Origin: Ferdinandcohnia sp047238305
Lineage (GTDB): Bacteria; Bacillota; Bacilli; Bacillales; Bacillaceae_L
NCBI RefSeq assembly: GCF_047238305.1
Contig: NZ_JBDFMO010000001.1
Location: 1,302,001 to 1,366,000, forward strand
Length of the DNA: 64,000 nucleotides
Reading direction: 5' to 3'
Below the pieces are notes generated by a model that saw only the letters and a program-made list of their open reading frames with translations, was not told the origin of the DNA and searched no databases. Position numbers and translations under genes: made by a program. Position 1 is the stretch's first letter. Each line of letters starts with the position of its first letter. Below are positions 8,939 to 17,811 of the stretch, one piece after another.

Positions 8939-9095
8939 GCGCAATTCGGGATTGAGATAACGCAATTGTGGTTCCGGATCGCGCAATTCGTGGACAGTAA
9001 AGCGCAATTCGAGCCCCGGATACCGCAATTCGTATCCAAGATCGCGCAATTCCCTGTCAGGGCCGATAAAAAAACACAAGAAACACGCAATTCAT
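8939..9095. repeat. Degenerate 21-bp tandem array (GCAATTCG anchor)
   Basis: GCAATT recurs at 8941, 8962, 8983, 9004, 9025 and 9046, exactly 21 bp apart, then again at 9087 after one missing unit. The anchor is (G)CGCAATTCG; the other 11-12 bases of each unit differ. The array fills the gap between two acyl-CoA dehydrogenase genes. Confidence 0.85.
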
Positions 9096-9134
9096 CACAA
9101 AAACTAACATTCTATGAAAGTGGAGGTACCAGCT

Positions 9135-10274
9135 ATGTACTTTAAATTATCAGAAGAGCATGAAATGATTCGGAAAATGGTTCGTGATTTTGCCAAAAAT
9201 GAGGTGGCACCAACTGCTGCAGAGCGCGATGAAGAAGAGCGCTTTGATCGTGAAATTTTTGATAAAATGGCAGAGCTTGGCTTAACGGGGATTCCGTGGC
9301 CAGAGGAATATGGTGGCATTGGCAGTGACTATTTAGCATATTGTATCGCCGTTGAGGAACTTTCAAGAGTTTGTGCATCAACGGGTGTCACTCTTTCTGC
9401 CCATACATCACTTGCAGGCTGGCCCATTTACAAGTTTGGTAGTGAAGAGCAAAAGCAAAAATATTTACGACCAATGGCACAGGGTGAAAAAATTGGTGCC
9501 TATGGTTTAACAGAGCCTGGCTCTGGCTCAGATGCAGGTGGAATGAGAACAACTGCGAGAGTAGAAGGTGACCATTATGTGTTAAACGGTTCAAAAATCT
9601 TCATCACAAACGGCGGGATTGCCGATATTTATGTCGTGTTTGCCCTAACAGACCCATCCTCTAAACATAAAGGAACGAGCGCATTTATCATTGAAAGCGA
9701 CTTCCCAGGCTTCTCTGTAGGGAAAAAAGAAAAGAAAATGGGAATTCGTTCATCACCGACAACTGAAATTATTTTTGAAGAGTGTCGTGTACCTAAAGAA
9801 AACTTACTTGGCGAAGAGGGAGAAGGCTTTAAAATTGCGATGATGACACTTGACGGTGGTCGAAACGGAATTGCCGCACAAGCGGTCGGAATTGCTCAAG
9901 GCGCACTTGATGCAGCAACTGCGTATGCGAAGGAACGTGTTCAATTTGGCAAACCAATTGCTGCTCAACAAGGGGTGGGCTTCAAGCTTGCGGATATGGC
10001 AACTAGTGTCGAGGCAGCACGTCTCTTAACCTATCAAGCAGCATGGTTAGAATCAGAGGGGCTTCCATATGGTAAAGAATCGGCGATGTCAAAACTATTT
10101 GCTGGAGACACGGCGATGAAGGTCACAACAGACGCAGTCCAAGTCTTTGGTGGTTATGGGTATACAAAGGATTATCCAGTGGAGCGTTATATGCGTGATG
10201 CAAAAATCACCCAAATTTACGAAGGAACCCAAGAAATTCAACGTCTAGTAATCTCTAGAATGCTAACAAAATAG
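9135..10274 (+). CDS. Acyl-CoA dehydrogenase 2
   Basis: Second FAD-dependent acyl-CoA dehydrogenase, 379 residues, clearly paralogous to the gene at 7783 (shared GLTEPGSGSDAGG, IFITNGG, YGGYGYTKDYPVERY motifs). The catalytic glutamate is expected in IYEGTQEIQR. Start ATG 9135 has GTGGAGG 8 nt upstream; the earlier ATG at 9114 lacks a site. Two adjacent dehydrogenases suggest different chain length or branch specificity. The downstream isobutyryl-CoA mutase fits one of them acting on isobutyryl- or butyryl-CoA; this is inference. Confidence 0.94.
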   Translation: MYFKLSEEHEMIRKMVRDFAKNEVAPTAAERDEEERFDREIFDKMAELGLTGIPWPEEYGGIGSDYLAYCIAVEELSRVCASTGVTLSAHTSLAGWPIYKFGSEEQKQKYLRPMAQGEKIGAYGLTEPGSGSDAGGMRTTARVEGDHYVLNGSKIFITNGGIADIYVVFALTDPSSKHKGTSAFIIESDFPGFSVGKKEKKMGIRSSPTTEIIFEECRVPKENLLGEEGEGFKIAMMTLDGGRNGIAAQAVGIAQGALDAATAYAKERVQFGKPIAAQQGVGFKLADMATSVEAARLLTYQAAWLESEGLPYGKESAMSKLFAGDTAMKVTTDAVQVFGGYGYTKDYPVERYMRDAKITQIYEGTQEIQRLVISRMLTK

Positions 10275-10313
10275 TGGGACATGGGGAGGTCTGAGTGGAC
10301 CAGGAAAAAAATG

Positions 10314-10344
10314 GTGGGACGATGAACCTGTCCCTCTGTCCCAA
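10314..10344 (+). repeat. 31-bp repeat before a ribosome site, copy 1
   Basis: Begins GTGGGAC and ends CCTGTCCCTCTGTCCCAA. A copy with two differences is at 36716-36746. GGGAC can pair with either of two GTCCC segments. It lies 20 nt before the tetR start. Confidence 0.8.
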
Positions 10345-10363
10345 CACAGCAGGGGGTGAAGGA

Positions 10364-10984
10364 ATGCGTAGGAATGATGTGCCGGCTTCGGTAAAGGATG
10401 AGCGGCTCATTAAGAAACGGCGAGACCAGATGATTAAAGGAGCGGTGACGCTTTTTAAGGAGAAAGGGTTTCATCGCTCGACAACACGGGAGATTGCTAA
10501 GGCGGCCGGTTTTAGCATCGGTACGCTGTATGAATATATTCGAAAAAAAGAGGACGTTCTCTATTTGGTTGTAGATAGTATTTATGACCAGGTTCAGGAA
10601 CGACTCCAGCAAGCGATCAACACGAAGGAATGTAGTATTGAAAGCTTGAAGCTTGCGATTCGCAATTATTTCCTTGTCATGGATGAAATGCAAGACGAGG
10701 TTCTTGTTCTCTATCAGGAGGCCAAATCTCTTTCGAAAGATGCGCTTCCATATGTGCTTAACAAAGAAGTCGAAATGGTCGGCATGTTTGAAAAAGCAAT
10801 TGAGGACTGTATTGCAAAAGGGGAACTTCAATTGCCAAAGAAGCAGGTTGAGCTTGTTGCTCATAATATTTTTGTGCTAGGCCAGATGTGGGGCTTTCGC
10901 CGCTGGGCGATGCGCAAGCTTTTTACACTTGAAGAATATATTGACATGCAAACAGAGCTATTATTAAAAGGGATTGAAAAATAA
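10364..10984 (+). CDS. TetR/AcrR family regulator of the acyl-CoA cluster
   Basis: Transcription factor with an N-terminal TetR helix-turn-helix (STTREIAKAAGFSIGTLYEYIRKKEDVL, about residues 40-67) and a helical ligand domain, 206 residues in all. ATG 10364 follows AGGGGGTGAAGGA. The in-frame upstream start at 10295 would translate through the repeat at 10314-10344 and is unlikely. It lies between acyl-CoA dehydrogenase 2 and icmF, with the mutase gene 21 nt downstream. FadR-like TetR proteins in Bacillus are released from DNA by long-chain acyl-CoA. The paired palindromes at 2879 and 5339 are the best candidate operators. Confidence 0.88.
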   Translation: MRRNDVPASVKDERLIKKRRDQMIKGAVTLFKEKGFHRSTTREIAKAAGFSIGTLYEYIRKKEDVLYLVVDSIYDQVQERLQQAINTKECSIESLKLAIRNYFLVMDEMQDEVLVLYQEAKSLSKDALPYVLNKEVEMVGMFEKAIEDCIAKGELQLPKKQVELVAHNIFVLGQMWGFRRWAMRKLFTLEEYIDMQTELLLKGIEK

Positions 10985-11005
10985 AAGGGTTTGGGGGAGA
11001 AGCAA

Positions 11006-14000
11006 ATGAGTACGGTAGAAGTTTATCGTCCCAAGCATCATGTGCGGTTTGTGACGGCTTCAAGTTTGTTTGATGGGCATGATGCTTCGATTAATATTAT
11101 GCGCCGCATTCTACAGGCAAGTGGAGCAGAGGTCATTCACCTTGGGCATAACCGCTCCGTGGAGGAAGTAGTCAATGCAGCCATCCAGGAGGATGCACAA
11201 GGCATCGCGATTTCCTCCTATCAAGGTGGTCATGTGGAATATTTTAAATACATGTATGATCTTCTTAAGGAGCGGGGAGCCTCTCATATCCGCATTTATG
11301 GCGGGGGTGGCGGTGTTATCATCCCTCGTGAAATTAAGGAGCTTCATGAATACGGAATTGCCGGTATTTTTTCACCTGAGGACGGCCGTGTGATGGGACT
11401 TCAGGGGATGATCAACAATATGCTGCAAGAATGCGATTATCCAACAAGTACGGAGCTAACAGATGAGCTTGAGTTACTTCAAACAGGAGATTACAAAACC
11501 ATCGCAAAGCTGATTACGATTGCTGAAAATCACATTGGTAGCACAGCCGAGACTGCCGCAGCCGCAGAAACCATCATTCAAAAAATAAAAGACCTTGAGA
11601 AAAAGGTCCCTGTTGTTGGGATTACAGGCACAGGAGGAGCTGGAAAAAGCTCACTAACGGACGAATTAATTCGTCGCTTTATCAATGAAATGGATGATAA
11701 AAAGGTAGCGATTCTGTCCGTTGATCCAACAAAGCAAAAAACAGGTGGCGCCTTACTTGGAGACCGGATCCGGATGAATGCAATTTTTAACCCTAGAGTC
11801 TATATGCGAAGCCTTGCAACAAGGGGTTCAAAATCAGAGTTATCCCTTGCGATTAAGGATGCCATTGCCGTTGTAAAAGCAGCGGGCTTTGATTTAATCA
11901 TCGTTGAAACAAGCGGAATTGGGCAGGGGGATGCTGAAATCACAGAGGTTTGTGATATCTCCATGTACGTTATGACAAGTGAATTCGGTGCACCGTCTCA
12001 GCTTGAAAAAATCGACATGATTGACTATGCCGACCTCATTGTCATTAATAAATTCGAACGCAAGGGATCAGAGGATGCCAAGCGTCAGGTGCAAAAACAG
12101 TACCAGCGCAGCCATCTATTATTTGAAAAAGACTATGAAGAATTGCCGGTGTTCGGCACGATAGCAAGTCAATTCAATGACCCTGGTACGAACGCTCTTT
12201 TTGCTAATTTAGTTGCTATAATTAACGAAAAAATCGGTACAGATTGGGAAACGTCCTTTGAAAAAACAGCAGATGTTCAAAAACAAAATGTGATTATCCC
12301 AAATGACCGCCGTTATTATTTACGTGAGCTTTCAGATACGGTTCGAAATTATCATAAAAAAGCAGCTGAGCAGGTCGAAATTGCGCGAAAGCTATTCCAA
12401 ATTAGCGGTACCATTGAAAGTGTGAAGGAGCTTGGGAACACCGAAGTCGTCACTACCCTTGAAAACTTAAAAACTCAATACGAAGCAAAACTCTCGGGTG
12501 AATCGAAAAAAATCCTGGCAAACTGGGAAGCGACGAAAGAAACCTACAAAGGCGAGAAATTCATTACAAAAATCCGCGATCGAGAAATTGTTACGATTCT
12601 TAAGACAAAGAGCCTTTCTGGTTTATCGATTCCGAAAATTTCGCTACCAGGCTTTAAGGACTTTGGAGAAATTTTGCGATGGGTATATAAAGAAAACGTG
12701 CCGGGGGCATTCCCGTATACGGCTGGTGTGTTTCCGTTCAAACGTGAAGGGGAAGATCCGAAGCGTCAGTTTGCTGGTGAAGGGACCCCTGAACGAACAA
12801 ACCGCCGTTTCCACTATTTATCGAAGGATGATGATGCAAAACGTTTAAGTACGGCATTTGACTCTGTCACCCTGTATGGTGAGGATCCGGCATATCGACC
12901 TGATATTTATGGAAAGGTTGGCGAAAGTGGGGTCAGCGTTTGTACGCTTGATGATATGAAAAAGCTGTACAAAGGCTTTGACTTATGTGCACCTTCAACA
13001 TCAGTTTCAATGACGATCAATGGCCCAGCGCCAATTATTCTAGCGATGTTTATGAATACGGCGATTCACCAACAGGTCGAAAAGCGGGAGCAGGAGCTTG
13101 GGCGCATGTTAACAGTGGAGGAATTCCAAGAGGTGCGCGCGAAAACCTTACAAACTGTTCGTGGTACCGTTCAGGCCGATATTTTAAAAGAAGACCAAGG
13201 TCAAAACACGTGCATTTTTTCAACAGAATTTGCTCTTAGAATGATGGGGGATATCCAAGAGTATTTCATTGACAACAAAGTTCGTAACTATTATTCCGTT
13301 TCGATTTCGGGCTACCATATTGCTGAAGCAGGTGCAAATCCGATTTCGCAACTTGCTTTTACATTATCAAACGGGTTTACCTATGTGGAGTACTACCTTA
13401 GTCGTGGCATGAAGATTGATGATTTTGCGCCTAACCTTTCTTTCTTCTTTAGTAACGGTTTGGACCCTGAATATACGGTCATTGGACGCGTAGCTCGTCG
13501 CATATGGGCAACTGTTATGAGAGAGAAGTATGGGGCAAATGAACGCAGTCAAAAATTGAAGTACCATGTTCAAACTTCAGGTCGTTCCTTACATGCTCAG
13601 GAAATTGATTTTAATGATATTCGTACGACCTTACAGGCGCTTATGGCTCTTCATGATAACTGTAATTCCCTTCATACGAACGCGTATGATGAGGCGATTA
13701 CCACGCCGACTGAGGAATCCGTAAGACGGGCGATGGCGATTCAAATGATCATTACGAAAGAGCATGGCTTAACGAAAAATGAAAATCCGTTACAAGGCTC
13801 ATTCATCATTGAGGAGTTAACAGACCTAGTTGAGGAAGCGGTACTACAAGAATTTGACCGATTAAATGACCGCGGTGGGGTTCTGGGAGCAATGGAAACT
13901 CAGTATCAGCGCGGAAAGATTCAAGATGAGTCGATGTATTATGAGATGAAAAAGCATACGGGAGAGCTTCCGATTATTGGGGTTAACACGTACCTTAATC

Positions 14001-14266
14001 CGAACCCACCAACAGAAGAGGAATTAAACAATATCGAGCTTGCCCGAGCAACAAAGGAAGAAAAAGAACTTCAGATTAAAAATTTAAAAGAATTTCAAGA
14101 CCGAAATAAGGATAAAGTAGAAGAAGCATTGAGGAAATTAAAAATGGTTGCAGTTAATAATGGCAATATTTTTGAGGAATTAATGGAAACGGTACAGGTT
14201 GCAAGTCTTGGACAAATTACACAGGCTCTTTATGAAGTGGGTGGACAATACCGTAGAAATATGTAG
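11006..14266 (+). CDS. icmF: Fused isobutyryl-CoA mutase with G-protein chaperone
   Basis: Adenosylcobalamin enzyme interconverting isobutyryl-CoA and n-butyryl-CoA, with its own GTPase chaperone in the same chain. Order of domains: a B12-binding domain (DGHDAS, H25 as lower cobalt ligand; then SYQGGH and IYGGGGGVI), a MeaB-like GTPase (P-loop GTGGAGKSS near residue 208, later NKFERKGSEDA), then a mutase barrel from about residue 560 (NVPGAFPYTAGVFP, FHYLSKDDDAKRLS). The 1086-residue length agrees with known IcmF. I prefer ATG 11006 (GGGGGAG upstream) to TTG 10991. The usual glycine of DxHxxG is serine here. The neighbours suggest it feeds branched or pivalate-type acyl-CoA into beta-oxidation. 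Confidence 0.95.
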   Translation: MSTVEVYRPKHHVRFVTASSLFDGHDASINIMRRILQASGAEVIHLGHNRSVEEVVNAAIQEDAQGIAISSYQGGHVEYFKYMYDLLKERGASHIRIYGGGGGVIIPREIKELHEYGIAGIFSPEDGRVMGLQGMINNMLQECDYPTSTELTDELELLQTGDYKTIAKLITIAENHIGSTAETAAAAETIIQKIKDLEKKVPVVGITGTGGAGKSSLTDELIRRFINEMDDKKVAILSVDPTKQKTGGALLGDRIRMNAIFNPRVYMRSLATRGSKSELSLAIKDAIAVVKAAGFDLIIVETSGIGQGDAEITEVCDISMYVMTSEFGAPSQLEKIDMIDYADLIVINKFERKGSEDAKRQVQKQYQRSHLLFEKDYEELPVFGTIASQFNDPGTNALFANLVAIINEKIGTDWETSFEKTADVQKQNVIIPNDRRYYLRELSDTVRNYHKKAAEQVEIARKLFQISGTIESVKELGNTEVVTTLENLKTQYEAKLSGESKKILANWEATKETYKGEKFITKIRDREIVTILKTKSLSGLSIPKISLPGFKDFGEILRWVYKENVPGAFPYTAGVFPFKREGEDPKRQFAGEGTPERTNRRFHYLSKDDDAKRLSTAFDSVTLYGEDPAYRPDIYGKVGESGVSVCTLDDMKKLYKGFDLCAPSTSVSMTINGPAPIILAMFMNTAIHQQVEKREQELGRMLTVEEFQEVRAKTLQTVRGTVQADILKEDQGQNTCIFSTEFALRMMGDIQEYFIDNKVRNYYSVSISGYHIAEAGANPISQLAFTLSNGFTYVEYYLSRGMKIDDFAPNLSFFFSNGLDPEYTVIGRVARRIWATVMREKYGANERSQKLKYHVQTSGRSLHAQEIDFNDIRTTLQALMALHDNCNSLHTNAYDEAITTPTEESVRRAMAIQMIITKEHGLTKNENPLQGSFIIEELTDLVEEAVLQEFDRLNDRGGVLGAMETQYQRGKIQDESMYYEMKKHTGELPIIGVNTYLNPNPPTEEELNNIELARATKEEKELQIKNLKEFQDRNKDKVEEALRKLKMVAVNNGNIFEELMETVQVASLGQITQALYEVGGQYRRNM

Positions 14267-14277
14267 AAAATGATCGA

Positions 14278-14305
14278 GGCTGGGTCAAAAACGGTTGACT
14301 CAGCC
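14278..14305 (+). terminator. Hairpin after icmF
   Basis: GGCTGGGTCAA / TTGACTCAGCC around a 6-nt loop. It is followed by TTAAAAAA rather than a U-tract, so intrinsic termination would be weak; it may instead protect the transcript end. Confidence 0.5.
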
Positions 14306-14462
14306 TTAAAAAATGTATTGACTGGCATAAAGTGGTTGATTTTGTTTATAATGAATGATATGTATTTTACAGAACTTATTTTTATTGTAGTTCATAGTTA
14401 AACATTATACTCAAGTTTTTTACCAAGATTTGTAGTTACATACATAGAAAGGGAGTGCCTTG

Positions 14463-15035
14463 ATGAGTCTAAATCAATACTCACCAGAGCAAATAAAAGA
14501 AATGTCAATGCTTGAAGTAGCGTATGAGATTTTCTTAGGGAGAAAAGATGCAATCGCATTTAACGAGCTAGTTGACGAAGTAGTAAAAACATTAGAGCTT
14601 TCCGAAGAAGAACTTCGCGCAAGAATTTCTCAGTTTTATACAGATATCAATATCGATGGTCGTTTTATCACATTAGGTGATAACCGTTGGGGACTTCGTA
14701 CATGGTATCCATATGAGCAAATCGATGAAGAGGTTACTCATACTGAAAAGCCAAAGAAGAAAAAAAAGGGCAAGAAGAAGAAGGAAGAGGATGACGATCT
14801 TATCGACTTCGATGACCTTGATGAAGATGATCTTGATTTCGATGAAGATTATGATGAAGAAGACGAAGATCTAGTAGACATCGACGATGAAGACGAAGAG
14901 GAAGAGGATGACGAAGACTTCGATGACATTGACGAAGAGGAAGAGGATTTCGACGACGAGGATGAACTTCTCGATGACGAAGAATATGAGATCGATGAAG
15001 AAGACGAAGAACTAGAAGAAGAGGAAGAAGACTAA
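14463..15035 (+). CDS. rpoE: RNA polymerase delta subunit
   Basis: Gram-positive accessory RNA polymerase subunit that speeds recycling and promoter selectivity. Residues 1 to about 90 form the folded winged-helix domain (MLEVAYEIF, FYTDINIDGRF, NRWGLRTWYPYEQIDEE). After a lysine-rich stretch (KPKKKKKGKKKK), the last 80 residues are almost all Asp/Glu. The start is ATG 14463 with AAAGGGAG upstream; TTG at 14460 is also in frame. At 190 residues it is slightly longer than the B. subtilis protein, because of the acidic tail. Position just before pyrG is conserved in Bacillus. TATAAT at 14347-14352 may be its promoter but has no good -35 box. Confidence 0.96.
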   Translation: MSLNQYSPEQIKEMSMLEVAYEIFLGRKDAIAFNELVDEVVKTLELSEEELRARISQFYTDINIDGRFITLGDNRWGLRTWYPYEQIDEEVTHTEKPKKKKKGKKKKEEDDDLIDFDDLDEDDLDFDEDYDEEDEDLVDIDDEDEEEEDDEDFDDIDEEEEDFDDEDELLDDEEYEIDEEDEELEEEEED

Positions 15036-15079
15036 AGTCTGAAGACATACTGGTAACTAAATTCCACTTAAACTTCGTA

Positions 15080-15118
15080 TTGACTTTTCAATCTTTACTC
15101 GGTAGAATACTTTTTGGG
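15080..15118 (+). promoter_or_regulatory. pyrG promoter with GGG start
   Basis: TTGACT (15080-15085), 17 nt, TAGAAT (15103-15108); the transcript is expected to begin at the GGG of GGGCTCT (15116-15118). A run of G at +1 followed by C is the hallmark of CTP-dependent reiterative start in Bacillus pyrG. Confidence 0.88.
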
Positions 15119-15197
15119 CTCTAAAAAAAGAGTATCTACGAAACCATATTACAAGTTTCGCTCCCTTACATATTGTAAGTGGAGCTTTTTTATTTTT
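15116..15197 (+). promoter_or_regulatory. CTP-sensing pyrG attenuator
   Basis: The terminator GCTCCCTTACA-TAT-TGTAAGTGGAGC (15160-15185) has TTTTTTATTTTT after it. Its 5' arm carries GCTCCC, complementary to GGGAGC. In the B. subtilis model, low CTP stalls RNA polymerase at the GGGC start. Extra G residues are added, and this 5' poly-G pairs with the CUCCC arm, preventing termination and switching pyrG on. All required parts are present here in the right order. Confidence 0.88.
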
Positions 15198-15319
15198 ATA
15201 GGGTAAAAAGGTACGTACGTGAAAAAAGACAAATCCCCGCACCCAGAAAGATTCCTTTATACAATTTCATAAATTTGAGCAAACTTTAACTAATTACATG
15301 AATGGGGGAAAAGAGGAAG

Positions 15320-16927
15320 ATGACAAAATATATTTTTGTAACAGGTGGGGTTGTATCATCCCTTGGTAAAGGGATTGTTGCCGCATCTTTAGGCCGTTTA
15401 TTGAAAAACCGAGGATTGAATGTAACGATTCAAAAATTCGATCCATACATTAACGTGGACCCAGGAACCATGAGTCCATATCAACATGGTGAAGTGTTCG
15501 TTACCGACGACGGTGCTGAAACAGACCTTGATTTAGGGCACTATGAGCGTTTTATCGACATTAACTTAAACAAATACAGCAACGTAACGACAGGTAAAAT
15601 CTATTCAACTGTCTTAAAGAAAGAGCGTCGTGGAGATTATTTAGGTGCAACCGTGCAAGTTATTCCACACATCACAAACGAGATCAAGGACAGAGTATTC
15701 CGTGCTGGCCATGAAACAAATGCAGATGTCGTCATAACTGAAATCGGTGGTACGGTTGGAGACATCGAGTCACTACCTTTCTTAGAAGCTGTTCGTCAAA
15801 TCAAAAGTGACGTGGGCTCTCGCAATGTCATGTATGTGCATTGTACGCTTGTTCCGTACATTAAAGCTGCCGGTGAAATGAAAACAAAACCTACCCAGCA
15901 TAGTGTAAAAGAGCTTCGTAGCTTAGGAATTCAGCCAAACATCATTGTTCTCCGTACAGAAATGCCAATTTCAGAAGAGATGAAGGATAAAATTGCGTTA
16001 TTCTGTGACATTGATTCAAGAGCCGTTTTTGAGAGTCGCGATGCGGAAACTCTTTATTCAATCCCGTTATCACTTCAACAACAGGGTATTGATCAAATTG
16101 CATGCGAGCACCTTCAACTAGATTGCAAGGAAGCAGACATGACAGATTGGGTCCAGCTTGTTGAGAAAGTGACTAACCTTACTAAAACAACCAATATTGC
16201 GTTGGTTGGAAAATATGTAGAGCTTCAGGATGCGTATCTTTCTGTAGCCGAAGCATTAAAGCATGCGGGTTATGCATTTGATTCAGATATCAATATCAAC
16301 TGGGTGAATTCGGAAGAAGTAACAGATGAAAATGTTTCTGAGTTTCTTGCTGGCGCAGATGGAATTCTCGTTCCTGGTGGATTTGGTGACCGTGGTGTAG
16401 ATGGCAAAATTTCCGCACTGAAATATGCAAGAGAAACAAAAACGCCATTACTAGGCATATGCCTTGGTATGCAATTAGCATCTGTTGAGTTTGCCCGCAA
16501 TGTACTTGGTTTAGAAGGAGCACACTCTGCAGAACTTAATCCGGATACTCCACATCCAATCATTGACTTATTACCAGAACAAAAGGATATTGAAGATTTA
16601 GGTGGAACACTACGTCTTGGACTTTTCCCTTGTAAAATTGAAGAAGGGACAAAGGCATATGAGGCATATAATGACGAAGTGGTGTATGAGCGTCACCGCC
16701 ACCGTTATGAGTTTAACAATCATTATCGTCAAGCAATGGAAGCAGCAGGATTTGTCTTCTCAGGAACAAGCCCAGATGGACGTCTTGTGGAAATTATCGA
16801 ATTGAAAGACCACCCATGGTTCGTGGCTTCACAATTCCATCCGGAATTTAAATCACGACCAAACCGTCCACAACCATTGTTTAGAGAATTTATTCGAGCA
16901 TCATTAACAAACGCGGAGAAAAATTAA
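15320..16927 (+). CDS. pyrG: CTP synthase
   Basis: Makes CTP from UTP, ATP and glutamine. The N-terminal synthetase domain begins MTKYIFVTGGVVSSLGKG (P-loop-like) and contains DPGTMSPYQHGEVFV. The C-terminal class I glutaminase has the nucleophile C381 in GICLGMQ and the His-Glu pair in SQFHPEF. I take ATG 15320, the conserved family start, giving 535 residues; ATG 15302 would add six. Expression is probably governed by the attenuator in its leader. The gene ends with a strong terminator at 16941. Confidence 0.98.
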   Translation: MTKYIFVTGGVVSSLGKGIVAASLGRLLKNRGLNVTIQKFDPYINVDPGTMSPYQHGEVFVTDDGAETDLDLGHYERFIDINLNKYSNVTTGKIYSTVLKKERRGDYLGATVQVIPHITNEIKDRVFRAGHETNADVVITEIGGTVGDIESLPFLEAVRQIKSDVGSRNVMYVHCTLVPYIKAAGEMKTKPTQHSVKELRSLGIQPNIIVLRTEMPISEEMKDKIALFCDIDSRAVFESRDAETLYSIPLSLQQQGIDQIACEHLQLDCKEADMTDWVQLVEKVTNLTKTTNIALVGKYVELQDAYLSVAEALKHAGYAFDSDININWVNSEEVTDENVSEFLAGADGILVPGGFGDRGVDGKISALKYARETKTPLLGICLGMQLASVEFARNVLGLEGAHSAELNPDTPHPIIDLLPEQKDIEDLGGTLRLGLFPCKIEEGTKAYEAYNDEVVYERHRHRYEFNNHYRQAMEAAGFVFSGTSPDGRLVEIIELKDHPWFVASQFHPEFKSRPNRPQPLFREFIRASLTNAEKN

Positions 16928-16939
16928 TAAGTGATAAAA

Positions 16940-16980
16940 GAAATGGCGAGTGAAATGAACACTCGCCATTTTCTTTTTTT
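16940..16980 (+). terminator. pyrG terminator
   Basis: AAATGGCGAGTG / CACTCGCCATTT stem, 7-nt loop, followed by TCTTTTTTTT. Confidence 0.92.
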
Positions 16981-16997
16981 TATAAATGGAATATCAA

Positions 16998-17033
16998 TTG
17001 ACGATAAAACAATTATGTTATATATTTATAACA
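16998..17033 (+). promoter_or_regulatory. Promoter and operator of the first XRE cassette
   Basis: TTGACG (16998-17003), 17 nt, TATATT (17021-17026). A perfect inverted repeat TGTTATA-TATT-TATAACA (17016-17033) covers the -10 box, the expected place for autorepression by the downstream helix-turn-helix protein. Confidence 0.72.
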
Positions 17034-17079
17034 CAATGTGAGAAATACATAACATTTTCGAAAGGAGGGGACGCGCCAT

Positions 17080-17280
17080 TTGTTAAAGACAAAGCTAAAG
17101 GAATTTCGTGCAAAACATAACATGAATCAACAGACATTGGCAGATAAGGTAGGCGTTAGAAGGGAAACGATTGGGCACCTCGAACGTGGAAACTACAGTC
17201 CATCACTAAAATTAGCATGGGACATTGCAAAGGTTTTCGATGTACGGATAGAAGAGATATTTCAATATGAGGAGGAATAA
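17080..17280 (+). CDS. Small XRE-family regulator
   Basis: A 66-residue protein that is almost entirely one XRE helix-turn-helix domain (MNQQTLADKVGVRRETIGHLERG, about residues 15-37). It probably binds DNA as a dimer. Start is TTG 17080 after AAAGGAGGGG, 9 nt away; no ATG is available. The next gene, a four-helix membrane protein, starts 4 nt after its stop. The palindrome over its own -10 suggests autoregulation. An analogous pair lies at 29870-30549 in the opposite orientation, so this is a recurring cassette type. The signal it senses is unknown. Confidence 0.85.
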   Translation: MLKTKLKEFRAKHNMNQQTLADKVGVRRETIGHLERGNYSPSLKLAWDIAKVFDVRIEEIFQYEEE

Positions 17281-17283
17281 GGG

Positions 17284-17811
17284 ATGGATGAAAGAAGTCA
17301 GCAACAGATTGCAAAGGGATTAGCGATTACTTTAGGCGTTGTGTATGTGTCTCTATTTGTTTTCGCGATTTGGAAGTATGTGAGCACGAAGGATATATCA
17401 AGCATCACTTGGGAGCTAGTGTTCATTGTTATGATACCAGCATCCATTGCGTGGTTTGCACGTCGGGATGAAAGCTTAACGATTCCTAAAACGATTTCTG
17501 GGGATCTAATTGATACCGGATTAAGTAAAAAATCTCAATCAAAAAGAAAAAAATATTATTTTCTGGATTCATTAGGTTTTGCGATTGTTGTGTTGTTCCT
17601 TACGATTATTACAACCTTTTTTATCGAAAAAGATTGGCAACACTTATATTTGTTCCCACAATTGAGCGAAGTCGCAAATATTGTTGTAACTTTGTCGCTT
17701 GAATTTGTCATCTCGTTACTCGTGTTTTTTTCCATCTCCTATGTATGGGAGGAGTTCAATATAAGAAGATACAACAGAAAATTGGATGAGTTGGAGGACA
17801 AACATGAATAA
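17284..17811 (+). CDS. Four-helix membrane protein of XRE cassette 1
   Basis: Not recognised as a named family. The 175-residue protein shows hydrophobic segments near residues 12-30, 45-60, 97-115 and 130-152. A basic stretch (KKSQSKRKKYYF) separates the two pairs, and the C-terminus is charged and cytoplasmic (WEEFNIRRYNRKLDELEDKHE). Its start is 4 nt after the regulator stop, and its end overlaps the next start by 8 nt, so the three genes form one operon. By analogy with similar regulator/membrane pairs it may sense membrane or metabolite state, but nothing in the sequence shows this. Confidence 0.7.
   Translation: MDERSQQQIAKGLAITLGVVYVSLFVFAIWKYVSTKDISSITWELVFIVMIPASIAWFARRDESLTIPKTISGDLIDTGLSKKSQSKRKKYYFLDSLGFAIVVLFLTIITTFFIEKDWQHLYLFPQLSEVANIVVTLSLEFVISLLVFFSISYVWEEFNIRRYNRKLDELEDKHE

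Noticed and set aside
8695..9090. Minus-strand frame with NCAIxxx heptapeptide repeats
   Set aside because: The repeat follows from the 21-bp DNA period, and half the frame is antisense to acyl-CoA dehydrogenase 1; no ribosome site.
14318..14352. TTGACT ... TATAAT as rpoE promoter
   Set aside because: The gap is 23 nt, too long for SigA; only the -10 was mentioned.
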